In this document: one piece after another, positions 1-8,039 of the stretch | Numbering within the stretch: position 1 is the first letter of the stretch | Layout of the letters: each line of letters begins with the position of its first letter | From: Sphaerisporangium sp. | Lineage (GTDB): Bacteria > Actinomycetota > Actinomycetes > Streptosporangiales > Streptosporangiaceae | Reading direction: 5' to 3' | Assembly (NCBI GenBank): GCA_025964675.1 | Contig: JAOPYI010000033.1 | Span: 1 to 64,000, forward strand | DNA: 64,000 nt | Program-made: the position numbers and the translations under genes | The notes under the pieces: generated by a model | The model's input: the letters and a program-made list of their open reading frames with translations, nothing else | What the model was told of the DNA's origin: nothing | The model's database searches: none

Positions 1-870
1 CGCGGCTGGCCGACGATCCTGCTGCTGAGCGCGGCCTTTGGGCTGGTCCAGGCCGGGCTGATCGACCAGAGCCTGTTCCACCTGGAGTTCGCTGCGGACG
101 ACCCCGCTTGGGCGACCGAGCAGCCGGCGACCCCCATCCCCGGACTGCGGATCGACGCCCGGAACCTGCTGAACTTTGTCGGCGGCCACATGATCTGGAG
201 CTTCGCCGCGCCGATCGCCGTGGTCGAATCCTGTGTCCCACGGCGGGCCGACCGCCCGTGGCTGGGGCGGGTCGGTCTGTCCGTGATGGTGGTGCTGTAC
301 CTGGGGGCTGCGGCCATCATCTTCAGCGAGTCCAACTCCCCTCTCGGCGCCACCCCTGCACAGATGATCGGCACCTCAGCGGCCGTGCTCGCCCTGGCCG
401 TGGCCGCTTTCGCGATCCCACGCCGATCCGCGCCCGTGCCGGGGCGGGTCCCGCCCCCATGGCTGATCGGCTGCGGCGCCGCAGCGGTCCTCGCGGGCCA
501 TCAGCAGCTGCCAGGGACGTGGGCCGGTGCTGCCATGGATGTCTTGGCGCTGGGAGTGCTCGGTGCGCTGCTGCTGTTCTGGTCCGGGCGTACCCGGTGG
601 GGGCGCAAGCATGTGCTGACGGTCGCCGGTGCCGCACTGGTGGTCAACGCGGTGACGTCGTTCTGGGTCGAGCCGCTGGGCAACCCGTCGTACGCCGCCA
701 AGTACGCCGCCAACACCGTGATGACGCTCGGCGTGCTGGCGTTGCTGGCCTGGGCGTTCCACCGGCTGCGCCACCCCGAAGCCACGACCGGGACCGAAAG
801 CGGTGCCGCTGCGGACAGCGAGAACGCGGCCCAACCGCAGACGGTAGCGCGCAACAGGAGCATCAAGTGA
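1..870 (+). CDS. Multi-pass membrane protein, 5' end missing
   Basis: The reading frame is already open at base 1 and stops at TGA 868-870, so the N-terminus lies outside the window; 289 residues are visible. About eight hydrophobic segments can be counted (for example around residues 4-20, 64-80, 88-108, 122-139, 180-197, 205-222 and 238-255), followed by a short hydrophilic, Ala/Glu-rich tail. I recognise no family motif, so the function is unknown. It is followed after about 50 bases by a second membrane gene in the same direction. An apparent ATG at 190 is internal: the in-frame upstream sequence is also membrane-like, so the gene starts earlier. Confidence 0.75.
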   Translation, partial: RGWPTILLLSAAFGLVQAGLIDQSLFHLEFAADDPAWATEQPATPIPGLRIDARNLLNFVGGHMIWSFAAPIAVVESCVPRRADRPWLGRVGLSVMVVLYLGAAAIIFSESNSPLGATPAQMIGTSAAVLALAVAAFAIPRRSAPVPGRVPPPWLIGCGAAAVLAGHQQLPGTWAGAAMDVLALGVLGALLLFWSGRTRWGRKHVLTVAGAALVVNAVTSFWVEPLGNPSYAAKYAANTVMTLGVLALLAWAFHRLRHPEATTGTESGAAADSENAAQPQTVARNRSIK

Positions 871-919
871 ATAGGAAACATGAGCGGAGCGACGAGCCCA
901 CTGTGCTCGCTGAACCGGC

Positions 920-1555
920 GTGGATCGCGCTCTCTTTGTCGTGTTGGGAGCCGGGATCGGCTGGCTGGTCAAGCTCCTCGCGAACTGGCTGGTGACCCTG
1001 CCCTGGTCGCCGCTCGAGGGACCGGCCAAGCTCCTGACCTCGATCCCGGAGCCGTGGTTCACCATCGTGGTCGTGGTGGCGGGCGCGGTTCTGGGCCTGC
1101 TGGTGGCATTCGGCCATCTGCACGAGTCGCTTTCCGTCAGCGTTTCCGGCAGTCGCGTGGTGCTCACCATCAGGGACGAACCCCGGGAGTACGCGCACGA
1201 TGAGATCGGCCTGGTGTTCCGCGACGGCAAGCAACTCGTGCTGCTCGGCCGCACCCGCGAGGAGATCGCGAGGGAGGACTGCGACGTGGACGCCCAGCGT
1301 CTCGCCGACGCCTTCTCCGGACACGGCTACCCCTGGGCCGAGGAGGATCCGCACAAGGACGAATTCCGGCGCTGGGTCCCGGTGACCCCGGGCCTGCCTA
1401 AGGGGGCGAACGCCCTGTTGAAGACTCGTGCTCAGGCACTGAACAACACGGAGACCGCCGAGGACGCCCGGGAGTTGCGCGAGGAGTTGGCGAGGCTCGG
1501 AGTCGTCGTGCGCGACGAGAACAAACGACAGTACTGGCGGATGACCCAGCAATAG
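920..1555 (+). CDS. YqeB-like membrane protein
   Basis: Predicted 211 residues. An in-frame TGA at 911-913 makes GTG 920 the first possible start. Two hydrophobic helices (about residues 4-24 and 44-64) are followed by a soluble domain with beta-rich, PH-like character (segment ESLSVSVSGSRVVLTIRDE and a following VFRDGKQLVLLG strand pair) and a charged helical C-terminus. This layout matches actinobacterial proteins annotated as YqeB family, whose role is not established. The gene runs in the same direction as the preceding membrane gene and could be cotranscribed. It ends about 60 bases before the left inverted repeat of the neighbouring mobile segment. Confidence 0.7.
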   Translation: MDRALFVVLGAGIGWLVKLLANWLVTLPWSPLEGPAKLLTSIPEPWFTIVVVVAGAVLGLLVAFGHLHESLSVSVSGSRVVLTIRDEPREYAHDEIGLVFRDGKQLVLLGRTREEIAREDCDVDAQRLADAFSGHGYPWAEEDPHKDEFRRWVPVTPGLPKGANALLKTRAQALNNTETAEDARELREELARLGVVVRDENKRQYWRMTQQ

Positions 1556-1608
1556 GGACCGCGGCAGCACCGTTCACCCTGATACGGCAGGCACTGTGAA
1601 CACATACA

Positions 1609-1628
1609 GGACTTAGACGAGTAAGTCC
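1609..1628. repeat. Left terminal inverted repeat inside a palindrome
   Basis: Bases 1614-1628 (TAGACGAGTAAGTCC) are the exact reverse complement of 4449-4463. The copy also lies in a small palindrome, GGACTTA, six bases, TAAGTCC (1609-1628). Similarity to the right end continues inward for a few bases with a one-base gap (AATG then a G). The stop codon of the mocR-like gene overlaps the last base of this repeat. I read it as the outer left end of an IS982-like element whose remnant transposase lies by the right end. Confidence 0.7.
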
Positions 1629-3082
1629 TAATGCGGTTGGGAGCAAGTCGCGCTGACGTAGGCCCCTTCACTGGCAGGAGCACCGACTCTGTCGGAGGTC
1701 AAGGCTGTGAACAAGGTGTCGAGGGCGGCCGGGTAGGCGTGTTCTGACGAGGCGGCGAAGCCGATCAGCAGGCCCTGGGGGCGGTCGGCAGGGTCGTAGT
1801 GGAGTTCGGTGAGGCCGCGTAGGGCGAGGCCGTGGCGAGCGCAGCTGGTCAGGAGTTGCTGTTCGGTGGGACCGTCGGAAGGGAGGGTGATGAGGGTGTG
1901 CAGGCCGGCGGGGACTCCGTGGGGGGTAAGGCTGGGGATGGCGGCTACGCGGTCAAAGAGAAGTTCGCGACGGCGACGGTAGCGCAGGCGGGCGGTACGG
2001 GTGTGTCGGTCGTATGCGTGGGTGGTGATCAGGTCGGCGAGGATGAGTTGACCCAGGGTCTCGGTGTACAGGTCTGCTTCCTGTTTGGCCCGCACCACCG
2101 GTGGCACCAAGTGGTGCGGTAGGACCATCCAAGCCAGGCGGATGGCGGGGCCGAGGGTCTTGGACGCGGTGCCACAGTACACGACCTGGTCGGGAGCGAT
2201 GCCCTGGAGGGCGCCGACGGGTTGGCGGTCGTAGCGGTACTCGCCGTCGTAGTCGTCCTCGACGATCAGGCCGCCCGTGGAGCGCGCCCATGCGGACAGG
2301 ATCTGACGGCGGCTCGGATGCAGCGGAACGCCGGTCGGGTACTGGTGCGAGGGGGTGAGGAACACGGCTCCCGCCTCCTGTGTCAGGGCCTCCACGCGGG
2401 CGCCGTGGGAATCAACGGGCAGGGCAAGGGTGGTGAACCCGGCGCGTTGGACGACGTCGCGAAAGACGTTGTGGCCCGGGTCCTCAACGGCTGCGGTGCT
2501 GGTGCCGCCCGCGGCCAGCACGCCGCAGAGAAGGCCCAGACCCTGGTAGTAGCCGGAGGTGATCACTATTCGGTCCGGGGTCGTGATCACGCCGCGGGTG
2601 CGGCCCAGGTAGTCGGCGAGCGCGTTGCGCAGTTCGATGCGGCCCTGCGGGTCTCCGGCGCCGAAGACCTCGGGGCGGGCGTGGGTGAGGACCCGGCGTG
2701 TGGAGGCGAGCCAGGCTCGGGTGGGGAAGGCGCTGACGTCGGGGAGCCCGGGGCGAAGGTCGTGGCGGGGAATCGTCAGCGCCGGTGCGGGGCGTGCGGG
2801 GACGGGGTCGCATGGCGGTACCTCGACCACGGTGGTGCCCGATCCCGGCCGAGTGGTCAGGTAGCCCTCCTCGACAAGCTGGTCGTAGGCGGCGCTGACC
2901 GTGCCGCGCGAGAGTCCGAGTTCCTGGGCCAGCCCACGGGTGGACGGCAGGAGCGTCCCCGCGGCCAGCCGCCCCTGGCGAATCGCCGCCCGCAGCGCGG
3001 ACTCCAGGCTTGAGCGCCGCCCGCCTGTGGCATCGAGCTCGATATGCAGGTCAAGCCGGGAGCTGGACCAAGAATTCAGCAT
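1628..3082 (-). CDS. MocR/PdxR-type GntR-aminotransferase regulator
   Basis: 484 residues, a full-length MocR-family protein. Residues about 22-90 form the winged-helix GntR DNA-binding domain (PSTRGLAQELGLSRGTVSAA). Residues about 110-470 form a fold-type-I aminotransferase domain with the conserved DDYDGEYRY (about 276-284) and the PLP-binding lysine K308 in GTASKTLGP. Family members sense pyridoxal phosphate or an amino compound and control a neighbouring, usually divergent, gene. Here the divergent neighbour is a wrecked dehydrogenase gene followed by a phosphodiesterase, so the original target may be lost. The stop codon sits on the edge of the left inverted repeat, so the extreme C-terminus may have been set by an insertion junction. 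Confidence 0.9.
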   Translation of the reverse strand: MLNSWSSSRLDLHIELDATGGRRSSLESALRAAIRQGRLAAGTLLPSTRGLAQELGLSRGTVSAAYDQLVEEGYLTTRPGSGTTVVEVPPCDPVPARPAPALTIPRHDLRPGLPDVSAFPTRAWLASTRRVLTHARPEVFGAGDPQGRIELRNALADYLGRTRGVITTPDRIVITSGYYQGLGLLCGVLAAGGTSTAAVEDPGHNVFRDVVQRAGFTTLALPVDSHGARVEALTQEAGAVFLTPSHQYPTGVPLHPSRRQILSAWARSTGGLIVEDDYDGEYRYDRQPVGALQGIAPDQVVYCGTASKTLGPAIRLAWMVLPHHLVPPVVRAKQEADLYTETLGQLILADLITTHAYDRHTRTARLRYRRRRELLFDRVAAIPSLTPHGVPAGLHTLITLPSDGPTEQQLLTSCARHGLALRGLTELHYDPADRPQGLLIGFAASSEHAYPAALDTLFTALTSDRVGAPASEGAYVSATCSQPH

Positions 3083-3149
3083 AGAACTGGATCTTAATCC
3101 TGGTCCGGTAAGCCTCTAGGTTCGAGGCCGAGGCCTGATCGAAGGGGGC
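3083..3149. promoter_or_regulatory. Divergent promoter region of the mocR-like gene
   Basis: This 67-base gap separates two divergent starts. It is less GC-rich than its surroundings and contains CTGGATCTTAATCCTGGTCC (3087-3106), in which CTGGATC and CTGGTCC form an imperfect direct repeat. MocR regulators typically bind direct repeats in the divergent promoter, so this is the natural place for their site. The assignment is inferred from position only. Confidence 0.35.
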
Positions 3150-3364
3150 ATGAGCGTGAAACGCGTCGCTGTCATCGGACTTGGCGCGATGGGCGCCGAT
3201 CGCCCACCGATTGCTGGGCACTGGATGCCGGATCACCGTCTGGAATCGCTCGCCGCAGCGGGTGGCGGCGTTGGAGGAGGCGGGCGCTGGGCCGCGCCCA
3301 CCAGGACTACTCGGCCGTCCTCGCCCACATCCTGCACACCGCGACGAAGGGACTCCAGCGATGA
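3150..3364 (+). pseudogene. Decayed NAD-binding beta-hydroxyacid dehydrogenase-like gene
   Basis: ATG 3150 (preceded by AAGGGGG) opens MSVKRVAVIGLGAMG, the Rossmann NAD(P)-binding start of the 3-hydroxyisobutyrate/6-phosphogluconate dehydrogenase superfamily. Near 3193 the sense continues in another frame (APIAHRLLGTGCRITVWNR, then SPQRVAALEEAGA). After that the sequence jumps, in a third frame, to what looks like the family C-terminus (ALGRAHQDYSAVLAHILH) and stops at TGA 3362-3364. About 70 codons remain of a normal gene of about 290, so it carries one frameshift and a large internal deletion. The stop overlaps the ATG of the next gene by four bases, suggesting the two were once translationally coupled. 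Confidence 0.75.
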
Positions 3365-4116
3365 TCGTGATCGCCCACCTCAGCGACACTCACCTCGACG
3401 GCGGCCGGCGCAGTGCGCAGCGCACCCGGACCGTTATGCACTACCTCGAAGACCTCCCGTATGACCTGGACGCGATCCTGGTCACCGGAGACATCACCGA
3501 CCACGCCCTGCCCGCCGAGTACGAGCAGGCTAGACGCCTGCTGACGTCCCGACACCCGGTCGTGGTCTGCCCCGGCAACCACGACGAGCGTGCCGCATTC
3601 CGGCAGTACCTGCTGAAGCAGCCGGGATCGGCGGCACCGATCAACCAGGTGCACCACGCCGCCGGAGTCGTCATCGCACTGTGCGACTCCTCGGTTCCGG
3701 GCAAGGACGAGGGCTCCCTCGAGGACCAGACGCTGGCGTGGCTGGAGGACATCCTGGCTCAGGCCCCGGACGAGGTCCCCGTACTGGTCGGCTTCCACCA
3801 CCCGCCGGCCCCGCTGCACGTCCCCTTCGTCGACGGCATCCGTCAGTTCGGAGCAGAGCGGCTCTCCGCGCTCGCGGACCGCCACCCCAACCTCACGGCC
3901 TTCCTGTCCGGCCACGCGCACACAGCGGCGGCGACCACCTTCGCGGGACGCCCGCTGCTGGTGGCGCCGGGGGTGGTCTCCACGACCCGGCTCCCCTGGG
4001 AGCACCACGCCCACCCCAAGGACTACGTCCATCTCGACCAGCCGCCCGCACTCGCCTTCCACGTCCTGGACGACGAGGGACGGCTGACCACCCATTACCG
4101 GTGCGTGAACGACTGA
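3361..4116 (+). CDS. Calcineurin-like metallophosphoesterase (CpdA-type)
   Basis: 251 residues. It has all hallmarks of the class III cyclic-nucleotide phosphodiesterase group of metallophosphoesterases: DTH near residue 9, GDITDH near 43, GNHDE at 72-76, GFHHPP in the middle and GHAHT near the C-terminal third, together giving a dinuclear metal site. Family members hydrolyse 2',3'- or 3',5'-cAMP or related phosphodiesters in the cytoplasm; the substrate here is not known. I chose ATG 3361 because it opens MIVIAHLSDTHLDGG, the normal family N-terminus. The longer open frame upstream is the remains of the decayed dehydrogenase. The gene lies inside the inverted-repeat-bounded segment as apparent cargo. 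Confidence 0.85.
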   Translation: MIVIAHLSDTHLDGGRRSAQRTRTVMHYLEDLPYDLDAILVTGDITDHALPAEYEQARRLLTSRHPVVVCPGNHDERAAFRQYLLKQPGSAAPINQVHHAAGVVIALCDSSVPGKDEGSLEDQTLAWLEDILAQAPDEVPVLVGFHHPPAPLHVPFVDGIRQFGAERLSALADRHPNLTAFLSGHAHTAAATTFAGRPLLVAPGVVSTTRLPWEHHAHPKDYVHLDQPPALAFHVLDDEGRLTTHYRCVND

Positions 4117-4120
4117 TCAC

Positions 4121-4441
4121 GTGGCGACAGACATTGAGACCCTGACCTCGCTCTACGTAAAGATCGACGAGGTCGTAGGAACCCGATGGATGGGGCGGCC
4201 ACCCCGGCTCACTTCAAGCGCATGATCCGGGAACTGGCTGTGGACAAAGGGCCGCCAGCTGATGGAGTGGGTCAACGACACCCTCAAGGGCCAGCTCGAC
4301 CTGGAACAACACGGCGGATGGACCTTCGAAGGCTTCGCGATCTGGGTCGCCCAGCGCATCCTCGCCATGGCCGCCGCGATCTGGCACAACAACAAGACCG
4401 CAGCCCCGGTCACCCGATCACTGATCGCCTATGAACACTGA
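4121..4441 (+). pseudogene. Internally deleted IS982-family transposase remnant
   Basis: GTG 4121 begins VATDIETLTSLYVKIDEV and a following RPPRLT segment, the usual start of actinobacterial IS982 transposases, and hits TGA at 4223. From 4262, in the same frame, the typical C-terminus resumes (EWVNDTLKGQLDLEQHGG, then VAQRILAMAAAIWHNNKT and SLIAYEH) and ends at TGA 4439-4441. About 200 central codons, including the expected catalytic core, are absent, so the protein cannot be active. The right inverted repeat lies eight bases after the stop, as in an intact element. The left end of this copy is not found next to the start codon; the matching repeat is instead 2.5 kb away at 1614. Confidence 0.8.
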
Positions 4442-4448
4442 TCACATT

Positions 4449-4463
4449 GGACTTACTCGTCTA
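4449..4463. repeat. Right terminal inverted repeat
   Basis: GGACTTACTCGTCTA is the exact reverse complement of bases 1614-1628 and sits just downstream of the transposase remnant, where the right end of an IS982 element is expected. No obvious target-site duplication is seen when the bases outside the two repeats are compared. Confidence 0.75.
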
Positions 4464-4608
4464 GCGGACGATCGCCCCCGCTCAGCAACGCCGCCGCCAT
4501 GGCGCTGCTCTAGGTGAGCTCACCAGAAGGAAATATGCCTGAATTGGGGTATTTTATCCCGAATGCAAGGGCATACCGGTGAAAACCTGTCGGTAGCCCA
4601 GAAGCTGG

Positions 4609-5976
4609 GTGAGGCTCATGGCAGCGCATCCTCCACGGGACCAGAACGAGGACGCTTCCGACCGCGTCGAGGAACTCTCGTCCGAGGCGGCGTGCTCACG
4701 CCGCTGGTTCCTCATGTACTCGGCGGCGGGTGCCGCGGGATCGTTCCTCATCAGCGGCGGGCCTGCCGGTGCCGGCACTGTCGTACAGCCATCGTCCGAG
4801 CGGACGGACTTCGTCGTCCAGCCGACGCCGTCCTGGTACTTCATCCACCGCGAGAACGGCTCGGAGGAGATGAAGTGGGGCCCGGTCGGCAGGTCCGTCC
4901 TGCACGGCCCGCCGCAGGAGTATGGGGACACGATTCCCAGTGACCGGTTCTACATCCACAACCGGGCGCGCCCGCCCGACATCGACCGCCGGACGTGGCG
5001 GCTCAAGCTCACCGGCGACGCGATCGCCCGCCCCCGGTCATTCACCTACGAGGACCTGCTGGCGCTGCCTCAAGTGACGTTGCGCCGCACGCTCGACTGC
5101 GGCGCCAACTGCGCGGCCTTCTTCCCCAAGCTCCCGCCCTCCGGGCCCGACAACCGATGGCTTCCGGTGGGCTACACGCAGTGGCACTTCGGCGCGGTGG
5201 GAGCCGCCGAATGGACCGGCGTACGGGCTAAGGACGTGCTCGCCGCAGCCGGGGCCGACCACCCCGTGGACGTCAAGTTCACCGGCCTGGACACCATTTC
5301 CGACCCCGGCTATCCCGTCGCGAAGGTCCACTACTCGCAGGTCATCTCCGCCGACAAGGTTCTCAAGGACGACACCCTGCTGGTGTACCGCATGAACGGG
5401 TCGGACCTGCCCATCGACCACGGTTACCCGATGCGCCTCCTCGTCTCCGGATGGGGCGGCAACACCATGGTGAAGTGGCTCGGTGAGATCGAGGCGTCCA
5501 AGCAACCGATTCCAGCGGCTTATCCGCAGAAGAACCAGGTGCTCACCGGACCCGCGTACCCCAACCCGATCCGTCCCACCGTCGGCCGCGTCCGCAGCGC
5601 CATCGAGCACAACCCGGAAATCACCCTCATACCCGGCGACATCACGCTGCATGGGCGCGCCTGGTCCGGCGCCGGGGCGATCGATCGAGTCGACGTCGCT
5701 GTGGAGAAGCTCGTCAGGCCAGGACGGTGGGTCTCGGAGATGCCATGGCGAGCGGCCAAGCTCCTGACCACGCCTGAGCCCTACATGTGGGTGCGCTTCG
5801 AAGTACCGTGGCAGGGAGTGAAACCGGGACAGTACCGGGTGATGTCGCGTGCCAAGGACAAGGCCGGGAACGTCCAGCCTCGCCCCGAGGACGTCGCCTG
5901 GAATCAACACGGGCTTGGTTACAACGGACACTTCCCCCTGGATGTGATCGTGGTACCGGCCAGCGACATGCCGTAG
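4609..5976 (+). CDS. Tat-exported sulfite-oxidase-like molybdoenzyme
   Basis: 455 residues from GTG 4609 (an alternative ATG lies three codons later). A twin-arginine signal is visible: SRRWFL with R31-R32, then a hydrophobic Ala/Gly stretch to about residue 57. The molybdopterin domain (about 120-320) carries the cofactor-ligating cysteine C164 in the LDCGANC context and conserved stretches such as DHGYPMRLLVSGWGG. A C-terminal Ig-like Mo-co dimerisation domain follows (about 330-445). Proteins of this layout oxidise sulfite or related oxyanions, or act as exported molybdoenzymes with an unknown donor. No haem or electron-acceptor gene is adjacent. A strong two-way terminator follows. Confidence 0.88.
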   Translation: MRLMAAHPPRDQNEDASDRVEELSSEAACSRRWFLMYSAAGAAGSFLISGGPAGAGTVVQPSSERTDFVVQPTPSWYFIHRENGSEEMKWGPVGRSVLHGPPQEYGDTIPSDRFYIHNRARPPDIDRRTWRLKLTGDAIARPRSFTYEDLLALPQVTLRRTLDCGANCAAFFPKLPPSGPDNRWLPVGYTQWHFGAVGAAEWTGVRAKDVLAAAGADHPVDVKFTGLDTISDPGYPVAKVHYSQVISADKVLKDDTLLVYRMNGSDLPIDHGYPMRLLVSGWGGNTMVKWLGEIEASKQPIPAAYPQKNQVLTGPAYPNPIRPTVGRVRSAIEHNPEITLIPGDITLHGRAWSGAGAIDRVDVAVEKLVRPGRWVSEMPWRAAKLLTTPEPYMWVRFEVPWQGVKPGQYRVMSRAKDKAGNVQPRPEDVAWNQHGLGYNGHFPLDVIVVPASDMP

Positions 5977-6058
5977 CCCGGCACCGCGTCGTACGGTCTC
6001 TTCATCCTGAGCCGAGCCTTCACCTGAAGTCCGAACGGGCACCCGGGCTGCGTACACA

Positions 6059-6093
6059 ATGGGGGTGTCCGGCACGCAGCCGGACACCCCCAT
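6059..6093. terminator. Bidirectional intrinsic terminator
   Basis: Perfect 15-bp stem (ATGGGGGTGTCCGGC at 6059-6073 pairing with 6079-6093) with a five-base ACGCA loop. It lies between two convergent genes (plus-strand molybdoenzyme ending at 5976 and minus-strand secreted protein ending at 6104), so it can stop transcription from both sides. A short T-rich run (CTGTTT) follows on the plus side. Confidence 0.85.
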
Positions 6094-6103
6094 AGCCCCT
6101 GTT

Positions 6104-6463
6104 TCAGTGCTGGTGCCGGTAGTCGGAGCCGCCCTTCACGCGCACCCAGCCATGATGGGTCAGGCGGTAAAGACGGCCGTCGATGTAACGGTAGACGTGG
6201 CCCTGCTTGTAGCGGTCACCGTGCTGCTTGTAGCTGTCACCCTGCTTGTACCGGTCACCCTGCTTGCCGCGGTCGCCTTCACTGGCGTAACGGTCCTTGT
6301 AGTTGTCGGCCTTCTTGACGACGTGCACGGTCGAAGTCGTCCCCTTGACTTCGCCGGCCCCGCTGGTCGCCGCTGAGGCGGAACCGCCGGCCCCGACAAG
6401 AGCACCGCCCCCGACCGCCAACGTAGCGGTAGCGATGGCGACGCGTCTCATGATGTTGTTCAT
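6104..6463 (-). CDS. Small secreted protein with GDxYKQ repeats
   Basis: 119 residues from ATG 6463, with a good ribosome site (AAGGGGG, eight bases upstream). A signal peptide is clear: RR near the N-terminus, a hydrophobic core (VAIATATLAVGGGALVGAGG) and ASAA before the likely cleavage site near residue 32. The mature part carries four short degenerate repeats of the type GDRGKQ/GDRYKQ/GDSYKQH/GDRYKQ (about residues 63-87), then an aromatic, basic tail rich in Tyr and His. The repeat is also visible as about 24-base units in the DNA. I do not recognise a family. A wall-associated or polyanion-binding role would fit the Lys/Tyr pattern but is only inference. Confidence 0.75.
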   Translation of the reverse strand: MNNIMRRVAIATATLAVGGGALVGAGGSASAATSGAGEVKGTTSTVHVVKKADNYKDRYASEGDRGKQGDRYKQGDSYKQHGDRYKQGHVYRYIDGRLYRLTHHGWVRVKGGSDYRHQH

Positions 6464-6726
6464 GGTGTTGCCCCCTTGGTGCGCCCTCTGTCCGATGACT
6501 CTGGACGGTGGGCGCGTGGTTGTTACAAGGGGGTTAACTTCACATCAGCGCACATCTATCCCAAAACACCACAAATGTGACTTTTCGCACTGGAGTTACA
6601 CGGTGAGGGGCCGTGCGTGATCTCGGCGCCATCGCCAACCTGCTGCTCAGCTCGCTGCGATACGGGTGCCGATCACGTCGAAGAAGGGCGTCTCGACCGG
6701 CCGAGGTCAAGTAGGCGTGATCCACA
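6464..6726. promoter_or_regulatory. Intergenic region with promoter of the small secreted protein
   Basis: 263 bases between two minus-strand genes. The part next to 6464 is less GC-rich (6525-6605) and contains a CACAAATGTG imperfect palindrome (6571-6580) and the ribosome site of the secreted protein gene. I see no convincing -35/-10 pair and no gene in the rest. Confidence 0.35.
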
Positions 6727-7911
6727 TCAGGCGATCGCGCGCCGTGCGGCGAAGGCGGCGGCGATCTTCTGAAGGTGCGCTGGGTCGGCGGGGTCGAGGC
6801 CGATCAGCTCTGCGGCCCGGCGGAGGCGGTAGTCGACGGTGTTGGGGTGGATGTGCAGGGAGGCGGCGGTCCTGCGGCGGGCGTTGCCGTACTGGAGGTG
6901 AACGCGCAGCGTGCCGAGCAGCTCGGGATGGTCGTCCAGGGCGTCGAGGACGGCTGCCAGCTCTGGGGTCGCGGCCGAGGGGCGCGTGAGCTGGTACTCG
7001 ACGAGGACGTCCGACAGCCGATACACCCCGGGACCGCGGCCGAACGCCTGCACGACGTGCAGGATCTCCTGTGTCTGGCGCACCTGGGCGGGCACCTGGT
7101 CGGGGGTGGCCTCTGCCACCGCCGCGGTCACGTGAGTACGGCTGGCGGTGGACAGCCGCTCCACGAGCGTGCCGACGTCCCCCGAGAGGGGGCACGGGAC
7201 CAGTACGGTGCCACCGGCGGCGTCGAGGAGCGACAGGACCGGCTCGTCGCCGAACCCGTCGAGCTCGTGCTGCATCCGGTGGAGCCTGCGCCGTCCGGCC
7301 AGCGTGCCGCTCTCCTCGATCGCCAGGTTCATCACGAGGTAGGAAGGGGCCAGGCTGAGCCCGGCCCTGGCCGCCAGGCCCTCGCTCGGCTCGCCGCTCA
7401 GCAGCGCCGAGATGAGCCGGTAGCGCGCGTCCTGGTCCTCGCTGGACATGCGGCGGCGCTCCTCGAAATACGTGGCCGACACGGCCTCGGTGACCCGCCG
7501 GAGGTACTCGAACACGAGATCGGTACAGGCGAGCACGTCGGGGAGGTCGTCGGGACCGGCGTCGGCCACCAGGGCGCGCCAGGTCTCGGCGAAGGCGAGA
7601 TGGTAGGCGCTCAGCAGGGCCGCCGGGGGCATCCCCTGCTCCGCACCGCGGGCCGCCGACTCGGCGATCTGCCCGCCGAGCTCGCCTGGCTGGGGCACCC
7701 GCCTGTCCCTGATCACCGTGGCGAGCGCGTGGAGGTTGTCCTCGACGATCGCGACGATGTCCTCCGCCAGCTCGGACGGGGGCAGCCGGCGGTACTGGGC
7801 TATGTCCGAGACGAACCGGTCGACGAGGTGCCGGGCCAGCCGGCCCCGCATCCGCGTGAGCCGCTGGTGGGCAGGGACGCCCCCGATCGTCAGGACTTTG
7901 TCACGCGTCAC
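6727..7911 (-). CDS. PucR/CdaR-family transcriptional regulator
   Basis: 394 residues when started at GTG 7911, chosen because a GGGGG ribosome site lies six bases upstream and it leaves 128 bases for a divergent promoter; an upstream in-frame GTG at 8007 would leave only 32. The C-terminus has the PucR helix-turn-helix (RTAASLHIHPNTVDYRLRRA, about residues 345-364). The middle resembles the GGDEF-like sensor region of the family, and the N-terminus is helical and rich in Glu/Ala. Relatives control purine, sugar-acid or sugar catabolism. The divergent operon with a sugar symporter, a GH78 enzyme and an esterase is the obvious target. Confidence 0.85.
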   Translation of the reverse strand: MTRDKVLTIGGVPAHQRLTRMRGRLARHLVDRFVSDIAQYRRLPPSELAEDIVAIVEDNLHALATVIRDRRVPQPGELGGQIAESAARGAEQGMPPAALLSAYHLAFAETWRALVADAGPDDLPDVLACTDLVFEYLRRVTEAVSATYFEERRRMSSEDQDARYRLISALLSGEPSEGLAARAGLSLAPSYLVMNLAIEESGTLAGRRRLHRMQHELDGFGDEPVLSLLDAAGGTVLVPCPLSGDVGTLVERLSTASRTHVTAAVAEATPDQVPAQVRQTQEILHVVQAFGRGPGVYRLSDVLVEYQLTRPSAATPELAAVLDALDDHPELLGTLRVHLQYGNARRRTAASLHIHPNTVDYRLRRAAELIGLDPADPAHLQKIAAAFAARRAIA

Positions 7912-8039
7912 AACAAACCCCCGGAACTTCTGCGAAGGCGTCCAATAGATTCCCGGTTCGCCGGTCCTCAGTATGTAACCCAAACCAATCGTTAACGCGT
8001 TCGTCACAAGATTTAAATCGATTCAACAGGAGGCGACCC
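7912..8039. promoter_or_regulatory. Divergent promoter, PucR regulator / rhamnoside operon
   Basis: 128-base gap, AT-rich toward 7975-8030 (GTAACCCAAACCAATCGTTAA, then ATTTAAATCGATTCAACAGG). ATTTAAAT (8012-8019) is a perfect 8-base palindrome and AGGAGG lies before the symporter ATG. The stretch should hold both promoters and the PucR site; the exact operator cannot be told. Confidence 0.4.

Larger units (their letters stand above)
1614..4463. mobile_element. Inverted-repeat-bounded segment with IS982 remnant and cargo
   Basis: A 2.85-kb segment bounded by perfect 15-bp inverted repeats. It contains a mocR-like regulator, a decayed dehydrogenase, a phosphodiesterase and a transposase remnant adjacent to the right repeat. 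Two histories fit: an IS982-like element that gained cargo and lost its transposase core, or the fused outer ends of two copies after deletion between them. Either way it is now non-autonomous. The absence of a target duplication argues against a recent simple insertion. Confidence 0.55.

Noticed and set aside
3181-3360. N-terminal extension of the phosphodiesterase reading frame
   Set aside because: The extra 60 residues are part of the decayed dehydrogenase; the family start is ATG 3361.
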